Shown here: in pieces, positions 26,285-36,363 of the stretch | Position numbering within the stretch: position 1 is the first letter of the stretch | How the letters are laid out: the number at the start of each line of letters is the position of its first letter | Origin: JACMLD01 sp963705285 | GTDB lineage: Bacteria > Bacteroidota > Bacteroidia > Chitinophagales > Chitinophagaceae | Assembly: GCA_963705285.1 (NCBI GenBank) | Contig: OY970066.1 | Span: 3,410,001 to 3,474,000 of the forward strand | Length of the DNA stretch: 64,000 nucleotides | Direction of reading: 5' to 3' | Notes under the pieces: model-generated | The model's input: the letters and a program-made list of their open reading frames with translations, nothing else | Told to the model about the DNA's origin: nothing | Databases searched by the model: none | Program-made: the position numbers and the translations under genes

Positions 26285-26731
26285 ATGGATCAGTCAATAA
26301 ATCTTCGCATTATTTTACAAGACCCGCCTGCTGGTGTCAATTTCGGCCTGCAGAAGGGGCAGGGTAGCACGTATGAAACAGTTCAGGTACAACGCTCAAA
26401 CCGAGCATCCCTTCAATTTACTGCAGCGGTAAAAATTAAAGATATCTCCACCAAATTGCAGGAGCCAGATTTTATAGGACCTTTTGTACAAGGTAAAGCG
26501 CCAGCCAAATTTATGTACATAGATATCGGCACTTATGCCGGAGACCATGCGTCAATATGGGGTCGCCGGTTAAAAATACCTTTAACGGGAATCACCTGGG
26601 CCATGATTGAACAGGTACAAAACAATTTGTCTCTTGTTATTGAAACTACCGTACCGGGCACAGGTAAAGACGGTGGCCCCAATTGTGCTACTGTTAAACC
26701 ATTTAATGGATGGCAGGTTGCTGCTGTTTGA
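26285..26731 (+). CDS. DUF5990 family protein
   Basis: This 148-residue protein matches DUF5990 end to end: it opens with INLRIILQDPPAGVNFGLQ, continues through RRLKIPLTGITWAMI, and ends with TTVPGTGKDGGPNCATVKPF. It has no signal peptide and no known enzyme motif. The family is small, of unknown function, and often encoded as a single gene in Bacteroidota. Here it follows the DUF4062/patatin gene and the 40-residue peptide on the same strand, which may or may not be meaningful. Confidence 0.8.
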   Translation: MDQSINLRIILQDPPAGVNFGLQKGQGSTYETVQVQRSNRASLQFTAAVKIKDISTKLQEPDFIGPFVQGKAPAKFMYIDIGTYAGDHASIWGRRLKIPLTGITWAMIEQVQNNLSLVIETTVPGTGKDGGPNCATVKPFNGWQVAAV

Positions 26732-26840
26732 ATAATACCATAGGGCCGCAAGTTTCTCATTGCATTGATGGCGATGTTATCAACACTTCTTATGGCATTC
26801 GACCTATATCCAGTTGTCTATAGGTGCAGCTTTCACAGTA

Positions 26841-26874
26841 AAAAAATACCCGGCGCTAGGCCGGGTAAAAAAAT
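26841..26874 (-). terminator. Terminator of the first NHL/T9SS gene
   Basis: TACCCGGC (26847-26854) and GCCGGGTA (26860-26867) form a perfect 8-bp stem with a 5-base loop. A and T runs on both sides make it bidirectional, so it probably also ends the DUF5990 transcript. Confidence 0.8.
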
Positions 26875-26900
26875 GATAAGTGTGCAACAACATGATAGCA

Positions 26901-29642
26901 TTACATTTTCAGTAACTTTTTTAGTACGCTGGTGTTTCCGCCTGCGTTAACCTGCAGATAGTACACACCAGATTGTAAACCGCTTAAATTGGCGATTGTA
27001 ATTATATTGCTACCTGTATTCAGGTTTACTGTTTTAGTAATAATGGTAGCGCCTGCACCATCTACAATTCTGAGTGTGCCTGCAACATTTACTTTTGCAG
27101 GAATAGACACTGTTACAAAATCATTGATAGGGTTAGGGTATACATCAATACTTTGTATAGCACTTCTGTCAACCGTTGCAGCAACGACAGGGCTATAGGC
27201 GCTTGTCAAATCCAGGTTAATTAGCTTCAGCCTGTAATAATTCTTGCCCGCCGATACTTTGTTGTCAGTAAATAAATAATCGCGTTGATTGCTGCTATTT
27301 CCTGCTGCGGCAACCTTTCCAATAGCTTTCCAGTTATCCTGCCCGTTGCTGCTTCTTTCTACTATAAAAGAAGAAACGTTTTGCTCGCTGGTGGTTGACC
27401 ATTGTAACACCACATCCTCGGCAGTTGCTTTTGCCCCCAAATTTATTAATGTTACAGGCAAGATTCCAGAAATGATATGCGGTAAAGTAAATGTCCGAAT
27501 GCGGTTATTGAACTGGTCTGCAATATAGGTAAGGCCATTTTGATCGATGGCCATTCCGTCCACACCATTTAGCAGTGCCTGGGTTGCCTGGCCGCCATCG
27601 CCTCCAAAACCAACAGCGCCTGTGCCGGCTACCGTATACAACTTGTTGCTCGTAACATCAAGCAAACGCATTTGGTTATTGGTAAGGTCTGCAATTATCA
27701 GGTTGCCATCCGGGGCAATGGCAATATCATCGGGCCAGCTCAATTGCGCAAAACGCGCTGGGCCACCATCACCTGCTTTTCCAGGTATACCATTGCCGGC
27801 AATGGTATTAATAATACCGGTGGCATGGTCAATTTTACGTATCACATTATTGCCTTTATCACAAAAAATTAAGTCGCCGTTCGAGTCAATGACCATACCA
27901 TGAGGATTGTTGAGCGCTGCCGCTGTAGCAGGGCCTCCATCACCACCAAAGCCATAATTATCTCTGCCAATACCATTAAATTTACCGGCAAAAAAATTGA
28001 TGATGCCATTGGTTGAAACTTTATAAATGATATTGGCCATCGATGGGTCGTTGGAAGTGGAGAAGTAGATATTTCCAGCTTTATCTACTACAATATCTGT
28101 TGGGCCTGAAAAACTAGCAGCGGTAGCCGGTCCGCCAATATTGACTACTGCATTAGTTCCGGCCGTACCAGCCACGGTTGTGATGATGCCCGTAGTTAAA
28201 TCTACTTTTCTTATGCAATTATTATATCGGTCGGCAATCAGCAAATTACCCGCGTTATCAAACGCCATACCTGCAGGGTCGCGAAAGCGCGCTTGTGTAG
28301 CAGGGCCACCGTCACCGCTATAGCCCACTTCACCCGTGCCAGCAACCGTTGTAATAGTATGTGTGGCATAATCAATTTTGCGAATACGCTGGTTCATACC
28401 ATCTGCCAGGTACACATTGCCATTTTTATCAACGGCTACGTCACGGGGAACGTTAAACTGTGCAGAATCTGCATTGCCGCCGTCGCCAATATCACCCGCG
28501 GTGGCTCCCTTTTCTACATACAGGTTTGAAATGATATTATTTCTCAAATTGATTTTTCTAAGTGATTGATACTTCTTTTGTGTAAAGACCAAATCACCTG
28601 ATTTATCTATCAACACCATGTCTGGCTGTGAAAGCCGCGCCTTACTTGCATCAACGCCATCACCCCAAAATCCTTCATCATCTATATTTCTAGAACCTGC
28701 CAGGGTTGTTACACCATGTGTTCTTGCGTTGTATCTATAAATGATAGACTGGTTGCCACTGATGAAGTAAAGATTGCCAGCCGCATCAACCGTTACAGCC
28801 AATGGATAACCGATGGACGCATCTTGCGCTAATGTGTTTTCAGGAAATGGCGAATCGATACCGTTACCAACTATGGTGCTTACCAGGCCAGTTGAAGCAG
28901 TGACCATTCTAATTCTTGCGTTGGTATAATCAGCAATATAGAAATTGCCGGATCCATCAATACAAAAGTTCTTCAAAATATTGAAGTCCGCATTTGCCGC
29001 TGGAATATTGTCGCCATTGTATCCGCGTCTCCCGGTGCCGATCACGGTGTGAATAATGCCAGTGGCGGCATCTATTTTCCTGATTACATTCCGGCGCACA
29101 TCGGCTACATACAGGTTATCAGAGCCATCCACCGCAATACCCCAATTAAAAAATGCTGCATTGATGGCCGGTATACCCTCACTGGTATTAAGGCCACCAT
29201 TACCAGCAAAGGTTGAGATTTTGTTATCAGTGTGGTTTACCTTTCTGATGCGTTGGTTACCGCGGTCGCTGATATAAATATTTCCTTTGCTGTCAACCGC
29301 AACGCCAACAGGCTCATTAAGGCTGGCATCGGTTGCCAAGCCACCATCGCCACTATAACCGCTTGTGCCATTACCAGCAATGACTACTGCCTTGTGCGCA
29401 TTTTTGGTTACCATATACACCTGGTTTTTATAACTACTGGTGTAATAGTAATTGCCTTGCCTGTCAATAGCGACTCCGGAAAAACCTGTAGTGTCAGTGG
29501 GATTTCCACCTTTTCCAGCAAACGTTTTAATGGTGGAATAAGACTCGTAGTATTGGGCTGAGGCTTGATATGCGCCCGCTACTGTAAAAAACGCCGTACA
29601 AAAGAACATAGTAATCCAACCATGACTTGTAGAATTGTGCAT
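26901..29642 (-). CDS. NHL-repeat T9SS-secreted surface protein, copy 1
   Basis: This 913-residue protein has a signal peptide (cleavage near residue 29, ASAQ) and about a dozen NHL/SMP-30-like repeats up to about residue 705. A typical repeat runs PVGVAVDSKGNIYISDRGNQ, then IRKV, then STFAGNG; many contain GDGGPAT. A fibronectin-like linker (about 715-815, LPVTLINLGAKATAEDVVLQ) and a T9SS type A sorting domain (IDVYPNPINDF, GVYYLQV) end the protein. NHL propellers bind proteins or glycans, and some are lyases; no catalytic residue can be assigned. It is a surface-exposed or released protein. Confidence 0.85.
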   Translation of the reverse strand: MHNSTSHGWITMFFCTAFFTVAGAYQASAQYYESYSTIKTFAGKGGNPTDTTGFSGVAIDRQGNYYYTSSYKNQVYMVTKNAHKAVVIAGNGTSGYSGDGGLATDASLNEPVGVAVDSKGNIYISDRGNQRIRKVNHTDNKISTFAGNGGLNTSEGIPAINAAFFNWGIAVDGSDNLYVADVRRNVIRKIDAATGIIHTVIGTGRRGYNGDNIPAANADFNILKNFCIDGSGNFYIADYTNARIRMVTASTGLVSTIVGNGIDSPFPENTLAQDASIGYPLAVTVDAAGNLYFISGNQSIIYRYNARTHGVTTLAGSRNIDDEGFWGDGVDASKARLSQPDMVLIDKSGDLVFTQKKYQSLRKINLRNNIISNLYVEKGATAGDIGDGGNADSAQFNVPRDVAVDKNGNVYLADGMNQRIRKIDYATHTITTVAGTGEVGYSGDGGPATQARFRDPAGMAFDNAGNLLIADRYNNCIRKVDLTTGIITTVAGTAGTNAVVNIGGPATAASFSGPTDIVVDKAGNIYFSTSNDPSMANIIYKVSTNGIINFFAGKFNGIGRDNYGFGGDGGPATAAALNNPHGMVIDSNGDLIFCDKGNNVIRKIDHATGIINTIAGNGIPGKAGDGGPARFAQLSWPDDIAIAPDGNLIIADLTNNQMRLLDVTSNKLYTVAGTGAVGFGGDGGQATQALLNGVDGMAIDQNGLTYIADQFNNRIRTFTLPHIISGILPVTLINLGAKATAEDVVLQWSTTSEQNVSSFIVERSSNGQDNWKAIGKVAAAGNSSNQRDYLFTDNKVSAGKNYYRLKLINLDLTSAYSPVVAATVDRSAIQSIDVYPNPINDFVTVSIPAKVNVAGTLRIVDGAGATIITKTVNLNTGSNIITIANLSGLQSGVYYLQVNAGGNTSVLKKLLKM

Positions 29643-30432
29643 GTTTCATAGAGTTTTTAGAATTAAAAATGGTACGTCTTGCTACATAAGATTTTGGATA
29701 TGGGCATTCTTGTGTATTTTTTATATACCAGGGCAACCCACCAGCGATTCAACAGGATATTGGCAAACAGTCTTTCACGACTTGGATATACGGTGTGTTC
29801 TTAGGATCTGGATAAATAAGTGATTCTTCAGAACATGGATACAAGGATCATTCTCAGGATATGGATCAACCGGGTATTTCAGAACACAGATTAACTAAGT
29901 ATTCTAAGGATTTGGACAAAAGAGTTATTCTCACCATTTGGATTAACCCGGTATCATTAGGATATGGACAATGGCAATACTTAGGACTCGGATAAAAATG
30001 GTATTCTCAGGATCTGGATGAAGGACAATGTTTAGGATTTGGATTGACCAGGTATTCTCGGGATTTGGATCAACTTGTTTTTCCCAGGACATGCACTAAT
30101 CTGGTATTTCAGGATATGGATAAAGGATACTGCTTAGGACTTGGATTAACCAGGTATTCTCGGGATTTGGGTCAATTTTTTTTTCCCCCAGGACATGGAC
30201 TAATCTGGAATCTCAGGATATGGATTGGATGTACGTACGTGGTTTTTCAAGCGACAGGATTGGAGGTGATTTATGTCTGCCGACGGACAACCTCACCTGA
30301 GAACAAATGTATATGCGGCAAGACCGGTCATTGTGGCCGTCCATTGATTACATTGTAGCGAAAATTCTAGCAAATACCAGACTATTGAAATTCAATTTGG
30401 TATATAGAATAATAAATTATATTTTTTTGTTT
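29643..30432. repeat. Degenerate 25-26-bp tandem repeat array
   Basis: Between the two NHL genes, roughly 29780-30240 consists of about 18 degenerate copies of a 25-26-bp unit. The consensus is close to GGTATTCTCAGGATATGGATnAA. The AGGAT-TTGGAT core recurs, for example near 29808, 29858, 29909, 29960, 30010, 30034, 30112, 30136 and 30213. There are no unique spacers of constant length, so it is not a CRISPR. Traces of the same core occur upstream of copy 2 (about 33290-33335). Apparent open frames here are artefacts of the repeats. Confidence 0.7.
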
Positions 30433-30465
30433 AAAAAAATACCCGGCAACAAGCCGGGTATTTTT
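30433..30465 (-). terminator. Terminator of the second NHL/T9SS gene
   Basis: TACCCGGC (30440-30447) and GCCGGGTA (30453-30460) form the same 8-bp stem as the terminator of copy 1 at 26847-26867, with a different loop (AACAA). T runs follow on the minus strand. The shared stem shows that the terminator was duplicated with the gene. Confidence 0.8.
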
Positions 30466-30487
30466 ATGTAAGGGAAAAAAATGACGG

Positions 30488-33166
30488 TTACATTTTTAAT
30501 AACTTTTTGATTGTGTTGGTATTGCCATCCAGGTTGACCTGCAAAAAGTAAACACCCGGTTGCAACCCTTTCAAATCAGGGATGGTGATCACATTGGTAC
30601 CGGCATTCAGGTTTACTTTTCTAGTAATAATGGTAGCGCCTCCGCCATTTACAATTCTAAGCGTTCCTATCGAATTAGTTTTTACCGGAATTGATACCGT
30701 TACCATTTCCTTTACCGGGTTAGGATACACTTCAATTTGCTGTGTTGAATTAGTGTTAAATGCAACGGCTATTATAGAACTGTAAACGCTGGTTAGATCC
30801 AAATCGACCTGCTTAAGCCTGTAGTAATTTTTGCCAACCGGCGCCTGCTTGTCGGTAAATGAATAGTCGTGTTTAATGCTGCTATTTCCCAATGCGGCAA
30901 CTGTCCCGATTGACTGCCAGCTATCCTGGCCGTTGACACTTCTTTCTATTATAAACATAGAAGAGTTTTGCTCACTGGTAGTTGACCACTGCAATACCAC
31001 GTCCTGGGCCAGTGCTGTTGCACGGAAGTTTATCAGTATAACAGGCAGCGCCCCCGGAGTGATAGAAGGCAAAGGAAATGTGCGAATCCTGTTATTGAAC
31101 TGGTCTGCTATGTAGGTCCGGCCATTTTGATCGATAGCCATACCATCAACTCCATTCAACAAGGCTTCGGTTGCCTGTCCGCCGTCTCCGGCAAAGCCTG
31201 CCGCACCCTTTCCTGCCACGGTATACAATTTGTTAGTTTTGACATCCAGCAAACGCATCTGATTATTTGTAAGATCTGCTATTATCAGGTTCCCGCCCGG
31301 GGCAATGGCTATATCATCAGGCCAGCTCAATTGCGCATTCAGTGCTGGTCCGCCATCGCCTGCGTTTCCGGGGGTACCAGTGCCGGCGATAGTAGAAATA
31401 ATTCCAGTGGAACCGTCCACTTTCCTGATGACGTTATTGGCTTTATCACAAAATATCAGGTTCCCAACGGAATCAATAACCATACCATGGGGACTAGCTA
31501 AAAGTGCAGCCGTAGCCGGCCCGCCGTCTCCCGAATACCCGTAATTGGGTCTATTAATACCATAAAATCTGCCGGCAAAAAAGTGTATTCTACCATCGGT
31601 AGTGATTTTATAGATAATGTTGGCGATGGATGGGTCATTTGAAGTGGAAATGTAGATATTGCCCGCTTTATCTACAACTATATCTGTTGGGCCATAAAAC
31701 GATGCCAAAGTTGCGCGGCCGCCAATGTTACCTATTCCATTTGTACCAGGCACACCAGCGATTGTCGTAATAATGCCCGTGGTTATGTCTACTTTTCGGA
31801 TGCAGTTATTATAGCGGTCAGCGATTAACAAATTGCCAGCGTTATCAAAAGCCATACCTGCTGGATCTTTAAAACGTGCAAGGGTTGCCGGACCACCGTC
31901 ACCAGAAAAGCCTACCTCACCCGTACCCGCAATGGTTGTGATGATATGAGTTACATGGTCAATTCTGCGGATACGTTGATTGATACCATCTGCCAGGTAT
32001 ACATTGCCATTTTTATCAACAGCCACGTCACGGGGAACGTTAAACTGCGCTAAATCTGCATTGCCACCATCCCCAATATCGCCAGCGATAGATCCTTTTT
32101 GAACATATACGGTTGAAATCTGGCTGGTAGAAAGGTTCACCTTCCTCAAGTATTGATAATTTGTTTGTGTGAAAACAAGATCCCCGTTTCTATCTACTAA
32201 AAGCATGTCTGGGCCGGTAAGACGTGCTGCAGTGGCAGATACACCGTTACCCCAAAAGCCTCCATCAGTTGGGCTGCCTGCCAGCAATGTCATCGTTGAC
32301 ATTGCATTGTTGTATTTTAATATAATGGAATTTTCAATGTCAGTTATATAAAGATTTCCAGTCGCATCAACGGTAACGGCGTTTGGTTTTCCCAACAATG
32401 AGACACCGCCATCAACGTCCGTTACCAGTCCCGTTGCAGCAGTCATTTTTCTCACTTTAAAATTATTTTTGTCTGCGAGATAAAAGTTGCCTGCAGCATC
32501 TATACAAAAATTTTTAAGACCGTTAAATTGCGCGGTCAGTGCAGGAATGTTTGTGCCGCCATAACCCTGACCCCCTTTCCCAATAACAGTCTGCACATTT
32601 CCACCGGATGCCGGAACTTTCCTAATAACTTCGAGCACATAATCCGCAAAATACAAATTGTCAAGGGCATCAATTGCAATCCCCCAATTGTTGATAGAAG
32701 CAGTAACCCCGGCTTCTAAGATGGAAACGGTTGAAATTATGCCGTCTACTTTATTAATTTTGCGGATGCGATGATTCTCCGCGTCGCTTACATAGATATT
32801 TCCCCTACTGTCAATGGCGAGCGAAACAGGTGAATTAAATGTAGCTTGTGTTGCCAATCCACCGTCACCTGAATACCCTTCTGCCCCCGTACCCGCAAAC
32901 AATACAGCGTTATTGGTGACTTTATCAAATTTAAAGACCTGGTTTCTGTAACTATCAGTATAATAATAATTGCCTTGCTGGTCGGTAGTAATGCCGGAGA
33001 ATCTGGTGCTATCATATGGATCGCCGCCTTTTCCTGCAAAAGTATTGATGATAGCGTAAGACTGATACGGCTGCGCGAGGGCAGTGTTGATGCCAATTAA
33101 CGTCACAAAGGCTGTGCAAAACAGTATCGAAACGCATCGACTACTTGTAAACTTGTTCATGATCAT
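30488..33166 (-). CDS. NHL-repeat T9SS-secreted surface protein, copy 2
   Basis: This is an 892-residue tandem paralogue of the previous protein with the same order: signal peptide (cleavage near ALAQ), NHL repeats, linker domain and T9SS type A sorting domain (IEVYPNPVKEM, GVYFLQV). The open frame extends to 33229. I place the start at 33166 (MIMNKF), with 33160 (MNKF) equally likely, because the signal peptide begins there and the upstream bases AACTCT align with the region before copy 1. Several repeat blocks are nearly identical between copies, for example DVAVDKNGNVYLADG. Ligand unknown. Confidence 0.85.
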   Translation of the reverse strand: MIMNKFTSSRCVSILFCTAFVTLIGINTALAQPYQSYAIINTFAGKGGDPYDSTRFSGITTDQQGNYYYTDSYRNQVFKFDKVTNNAVLFAGTGAEGYSGDGGLATQATFNSPVSLAIDSRGNIYVSDAENHRIRKINKVDGIISTVSILEAGVTASINNWGIAIDALDNLYFADYVLEVIRKVPASGGNVQTVIGKGGQGYGGTNIPALTAQFNGLKNFCIDAAGNFYLADKNNFKVRKMTAATGLVTDVDGGVSLLGKPNAVTVDATGNLYITDIENSIILKYNNAMSTMTLLAGSPTDGGFWGNGVSATAARLTGPDMLLVDRNGDLVFTQTNYQYLRKVNLSTSQISTVYVQKGSIAGDIGDGGNADLAQFNVPRDVAVDKNGNVYLADGINQRIRRIDHVTHIITTIAGTGEVGFSGDGGPATLARFKDPAGMAFDNAGNLLIADRYNNCIRKVDITTGIITTIAGVPGTNGIGNIGGRATLASFYGPTDIVVDKAGNIYISTSNDPSIANIIYKITTDGRIHFFAGRFYGINRPNYGYSGDGGPATAALLASPHGMVIDSVGNLIFCDKANNVIRKVDGSTGIISTIAGTGTPGNAGDGGPALNAQLSWPDDIAIAPGGNLIIADLTNNQMRLLDVKTNKLYTVAGKGAAGFAGDGGQATEALLNGVDGMAIDQNGRTYIADQFNNRIRTFPLPSITPGALPVILINFRATALAQDVVLQWSTTSEQNSSMFIIERSVNGQDSWQSIGTVAALGNSSIKHDYSFTDKQAPVGKNYYRLKQVDLDLTSVYSSIIAVAFNTNSTQQIEVYPNPVKEMVTVSIPVKTNSIGTLRIVNGGGATIITRKVNLNAGTNVITIPDLKGLQPGVYFLQVNLDGNTNTIKKLLKM

Positions 33167-33229
33167 AGAGTTTTTAGAATTAAGAATGGTACTCGGCTTC
33201 TTACAAGTATTGGATGGGTGCACTGTCAT

Positions 33230-33830
33230 GCAATTATAGGCTGCATTAAAATAATACCCGGTTGGAATTTAATAGGATAAAAGGAACAGTGTCTGGATTT
33301 GGATAACAAGTGATAATCTAAGGATTTGAGTTCACCTGCGATATGGTTCATCAAAGGAGGAATTGGAGATTAAATTCTTTCCTACTAGTTGACCTTTATG
33401 AGAGCAAAAGTAAATTAACGACGAGGAATGAATGTAGACATTCATTGATGGCATTGTAGAAAAAACGCTAATCGTGATTACCGGAAATGCAAATCAACAG
33501 TAGCATTAGCAAAAAAAAATAACTTTCTAACACGCCAGCTTTAACATAAATAATTGTTTCCAAACAAAATATTCATTAATAATTTTGTGTATTGGAAAAT
33601 TATCCATGTTAGCGATATGGTTGTAATATTGTCTAGAAAGCGCCGCACTCACCAATCTGGCAGCGGCATTCATCGGTGTCAGGCAGTATGTCTGTAATGG
33701 CCGGAAGAACAGTTCTGGCCAATTCCCACTCAAATGGTAGGATGATAAAAATGATCTATTCAGTTGATTTAAATTGGCAGTGGCTTGCCGAAGTGTAGAA
33801 TGTCAGGAAAGCCGGTAATGCAATTCACCG
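33230..33830. other. Intergenic region upstream of NHL copy 2
   Basis: AT-rich, with residual AGGAT-TTGGAT motifs around 33290-33335. A 68-codon open frame (33527-33733, minus) has a LTPMNAAARL segment that may be the C-terminal remnant of the amidohydrolase whose N-terminal part follows. This is weak evidence. Confidence 0.35.
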
Positions 33831-34166
33831 TTAGAAGCGGCATTTGCGAAATAACCATTGTTCGCGCATCATGTGCTCGTGCATCTCCCACAGACCGGAA
33901 ATCAGGTATTGGTTCGCTCCATTTATTAATTGGGCTGACTGAATATGTGATTGACCATGAAGGGTTATGTCTGTTATCCGGTTGCCTTCAATAAGCACAT
34001 CGCGGCCGGCGAATATTTGGCCGTTTTGTACATCAGGGATATTTGTAATTATAATGACAATATCCGCAGTTGCAACCTGCCTGCACGACAATGCAGTTAT
34101 AGAAAATGCAAGACAGCCGAACAATTTGATTATTTGTATCAAGAACCTGGGGATTGCATCCGCCAT
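33831..34166 (-). pseudogene. N-terminal remnant of an amidohydrolase lipoprotein
   Basis: The 111-codon frame encodes a lipoprotein-like leader (lipobox TALSC) and the first part of an imidazolonepropionase-like amidohydrolase. It has the strand pair VQNGQIFAGRDVLIEGNRI and the metal motif LISGLWEMHEHM, where the HxH pair is present. It stops right after that motif, whereas family members have about 400-450 residues. The gene is therefore truncated or frameshifted. No continuation with the remaining metal ligands is evident downstream. Confidence 0.6.
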
Positions 34167-34306
34167 TATAAAAGGAGTTACGCTTAATCTTTATAACTTA
34201 TTCGTGTAAATTACAGAAGTTTGTCAATCAATTCATCGGTTTTCGTGAGGTGTTTTTTGAACATTGTATCACAGCAATTTTATGGATACCGGAAAAATCT
34301 TTACTC

Positions 34307-34504
34307 ATGATTAGAACAACTACGCTCCTGGGTTTAATAGGCGGAGCAGCTACTGCATCCGTCATTTATATTGTTGCAAACGCAGGTAAGCATCGTATCT
34401 CCAGAAACAAGCATGTACGAGCCTGGAAGCAAGACACCATGGCTACCTTCACCGGATGGCTTGAGAAGTTGAAACCGGCCATTGATAGTGAGATAAAACG
34501 GTAA
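34307..34504 (+). CDS. Small membrane-anchored protein (YtxH-like)
   Basis: The 65-residue product starts at MIRTTTLLGLIGGAATASVI, which gives an N-terminal membrane helix followed by a basic soluble segment ending with TGWLEKLKPAIDSEIKR. The overall form resembles YtxH-like small envelope proteins. The frame is open from 34250, but the ATG at 34307 is directly before the helix. Function unknown. Confidence 0.5.
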   Translation: MIRTTTLLGLIGGAATASVIYIVANAGKHRISRNKHVRAWKQDTMATFTGWLEKLKPAIDSEIKR

Positions 34505-35181
34505 CCAGCTGCCTCTTCATATGCATTTTAAGATTCAATAATTCGTCGGTTTAGCCATATTCTCTCAACTGTGCCCTACAAAGAGCAGAAAGCGTTGTGA
34601 AATAGAATGTACTTCATCAAGGCTGCGCGAACCTGTGATAATGCGCTTAACTTTCAAAAAAATCTAAAGAATCTTCTACTCCTTTCAGAGGTCATCTGTT
34701 AAAAAATCTATACATCTAATTTAGACTGACATCACTTGCCATGCAAGCAATAAATACTGACGTATGATCCTTTTTTATTTTGTATTTACAGAATATATTT
34801 TTCTACCATAAATAGTGTGTTACCTATCGAAAGTGATAATGCATCTGCCGTAACACTCGAACGCATCGTTTTAAATACATATAGGAACACATTCCACTCC
34901 ATTTTTATATCTCATCAAAAATCACCTTGACGCTATCAAAGAATGAGAACATTTTATTATACATCAATAAAAACTCTGGTTATTATTTTTTGCGCCAACT
35001 ATCTTATCTATCATACTCGTAAGCAGTTTTGTCCGCAACATCGTTGCTGCACACAATTTATAAACTCGCTGTTTTTGTTAGGAAAATCTGATGATTGTGC
35101 TATAACAAAAAACTGCCATTACACTTTGCCCGGCGAAATCAAATTTGTTTACTACACATTTTAAAAAGCTTAATCGTCATT
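34505..35181. other. AT-rich intergenic region, nothing recognised
   Basis: A 677-bp gap. One 73-codon open frame (34943-35164) has an unlikely composition. I see no repeat, terminator or RNA gene. Confidence 0.4.
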
Positions 35182-36204
35182 ATGAAACAGCTCTGCAAAA
35201 AAATGAGAAGCGTACAGAAAAATTTAGTACAACAGTTAAAGGTGCTGATTCTGACCACTGTTAGAGAAAAAACTTTTACCGCATGCGTTCGAGAATTTTG
35301 TTTGTTTGGTCGTACAAGATTGAGTTTGTCTTTTTTGTTCTTTTCACCTGCAAAACCTTTTGCTATTACAAAGGCTTGTTATCATTTTTTGCCTGTTGTA
35401 GTATTTGCAGCCCTGCTGCTGACTTCATGTGGACCGCAGCGTAAAAATGCCGTTTTTCAACACCCGATGGTAGGTGTTACCTCAGGCTATCATGCAATGC
35501 CAGTTAGTTCAGACAGTATCAAGGCTGCCACCTATGCCGATGCATCATTTTCCATAGGGCAAATGGGTGTTAGCATGCATGATGATATTTTTTCTTTCCA
35601 GGGTAGGGTTCATCGCGCGGTACTTCTTGATAACGTGCGCTTGTATGGAGGTTGTATGGTTGCTTTAGGTAACTATCGTGTGAAGCCGTACAATGGCTTA
35701 TCCCTGGGGCTTGCTTCCGGTTCTCTCGATTCTCAAACCCATAATAGATTTTTTGGAAGTTACGGTGTTTTTGGAGGCGTTAGTCTATCTGCACCAGTGA
35801 AAAGACGCCATGAATGGCGTTATATTGGCATTGAGGGAGGTATCTGCAATGAATTCGGAAATTTTCTCAGCTTCCGGAAAAGTTTGCCTGATTCCGTGTA
35901 TCGTGGCAATGATCGGAATAGCGTAATTGGATCGCTCGGGCTAACCACAGAAGTTATTTTCAAAAGACGCTCAGGCTTCAAATCTGGTTTGAAGTTTGCC
36001 AATGGGTTATATTTTAGAAACATAGCTCTTGCTGCAGAAGACCCAGCCAATCTTACAACAGACAGTTTTTTCAGCAGAGAGAATCCCTTATTTTATTTCT
36101 CGTTTACTTACCATTTAAGTAAGCGTAGGAGCACCATCTATTTCCAGCTAAATGGTGCTTCGCGTACAACAAATTTGCAATTTGGATATAATTACCGGTT
36201 TTAA
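35182..36204 (+). CDS. Hypothetical outer-membrane beta-barrel-like protein
   Basis: This 340-residue protein has an unusual long basic N-terminal part (about residues 1-65) before a hydrophobic stretch and a lipobox-like LLLTSC (Cys near 83). The rest looks like an outer-membrane barrel: alternating hydrophobic residues and aromatic strand ends, as in FFGSYGVFGGVSLSAPV and FYFSFTYHL, and a C-terminal aromatic residue (FGYNYRF). The true start may be further downstream, nearer the lipobox. Not recognised as a named family. Stands alone. Confidence 0.5.
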   Translation: MKQLCKKMRSVQKNLVQQLKVLILTTVREKTFTACVREFCLFGRTRLSLSFLFFSPAKPFAITKACYHFLPVVVFAALLLTSCGPQRKNAVFQHPMVGVTSGYHAMPVSSDSIKAATYADASFSIGQMGVSMHDDIFSFQGRVHRAVLLDNVRLYGGCMVALGNYRVKPYNGLSLGLASGSLDSQTHNRFFGSYGVFGGVSLSAPVKRRHEWRYIGIEGGICNEFGNFLSFRKSLPDSVYRGNDRNSVIGSLGLTTEVIFKRRSGFKSGLKFANGLYFRNIALAAEDPANLTTDSFFSRENPLFYFSFTYHLSKRRSTIYFQLNGASRTTNLQFGYNYRF

Positions 36205-36363
36205 ATGACGGTTGCTTGATTATTGAAGTAATTGCAAAAACCGATACGCTACTGTAAGTTTAACATGTGCTCAAGAATGTTTGGCTTTCTTCTGCACAAA
36301 CCACTACTTAAAGCCCGCGAATAAATGTATTATTTTTCACGCATAAATGCTACATTCGGCATT

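Noticed and set aside
29780..30240. Possible CRISPR array
   Set aside because: The 25-26-bp units are degenerate and adjoin each other; there are no constant repeats with unique spacers and no cas genes.
30044..30358. Open frame of 104 codons in the tandem array
   Set aside because: The product is a translation of the degenerate repeats, with no start region or neighbours to support it.
33527..33733. Possible C-terminal remnant of the truncated amidohydrolase
   Set aside because: Only a short LTPMNAAARL segment resembles the family; too weak to call.
34943..35164. 73-codon open frame before the barrel-like protein
   Set aside because: Unlikely composition, no signature; looks fortuitous in AT-rich DNA.
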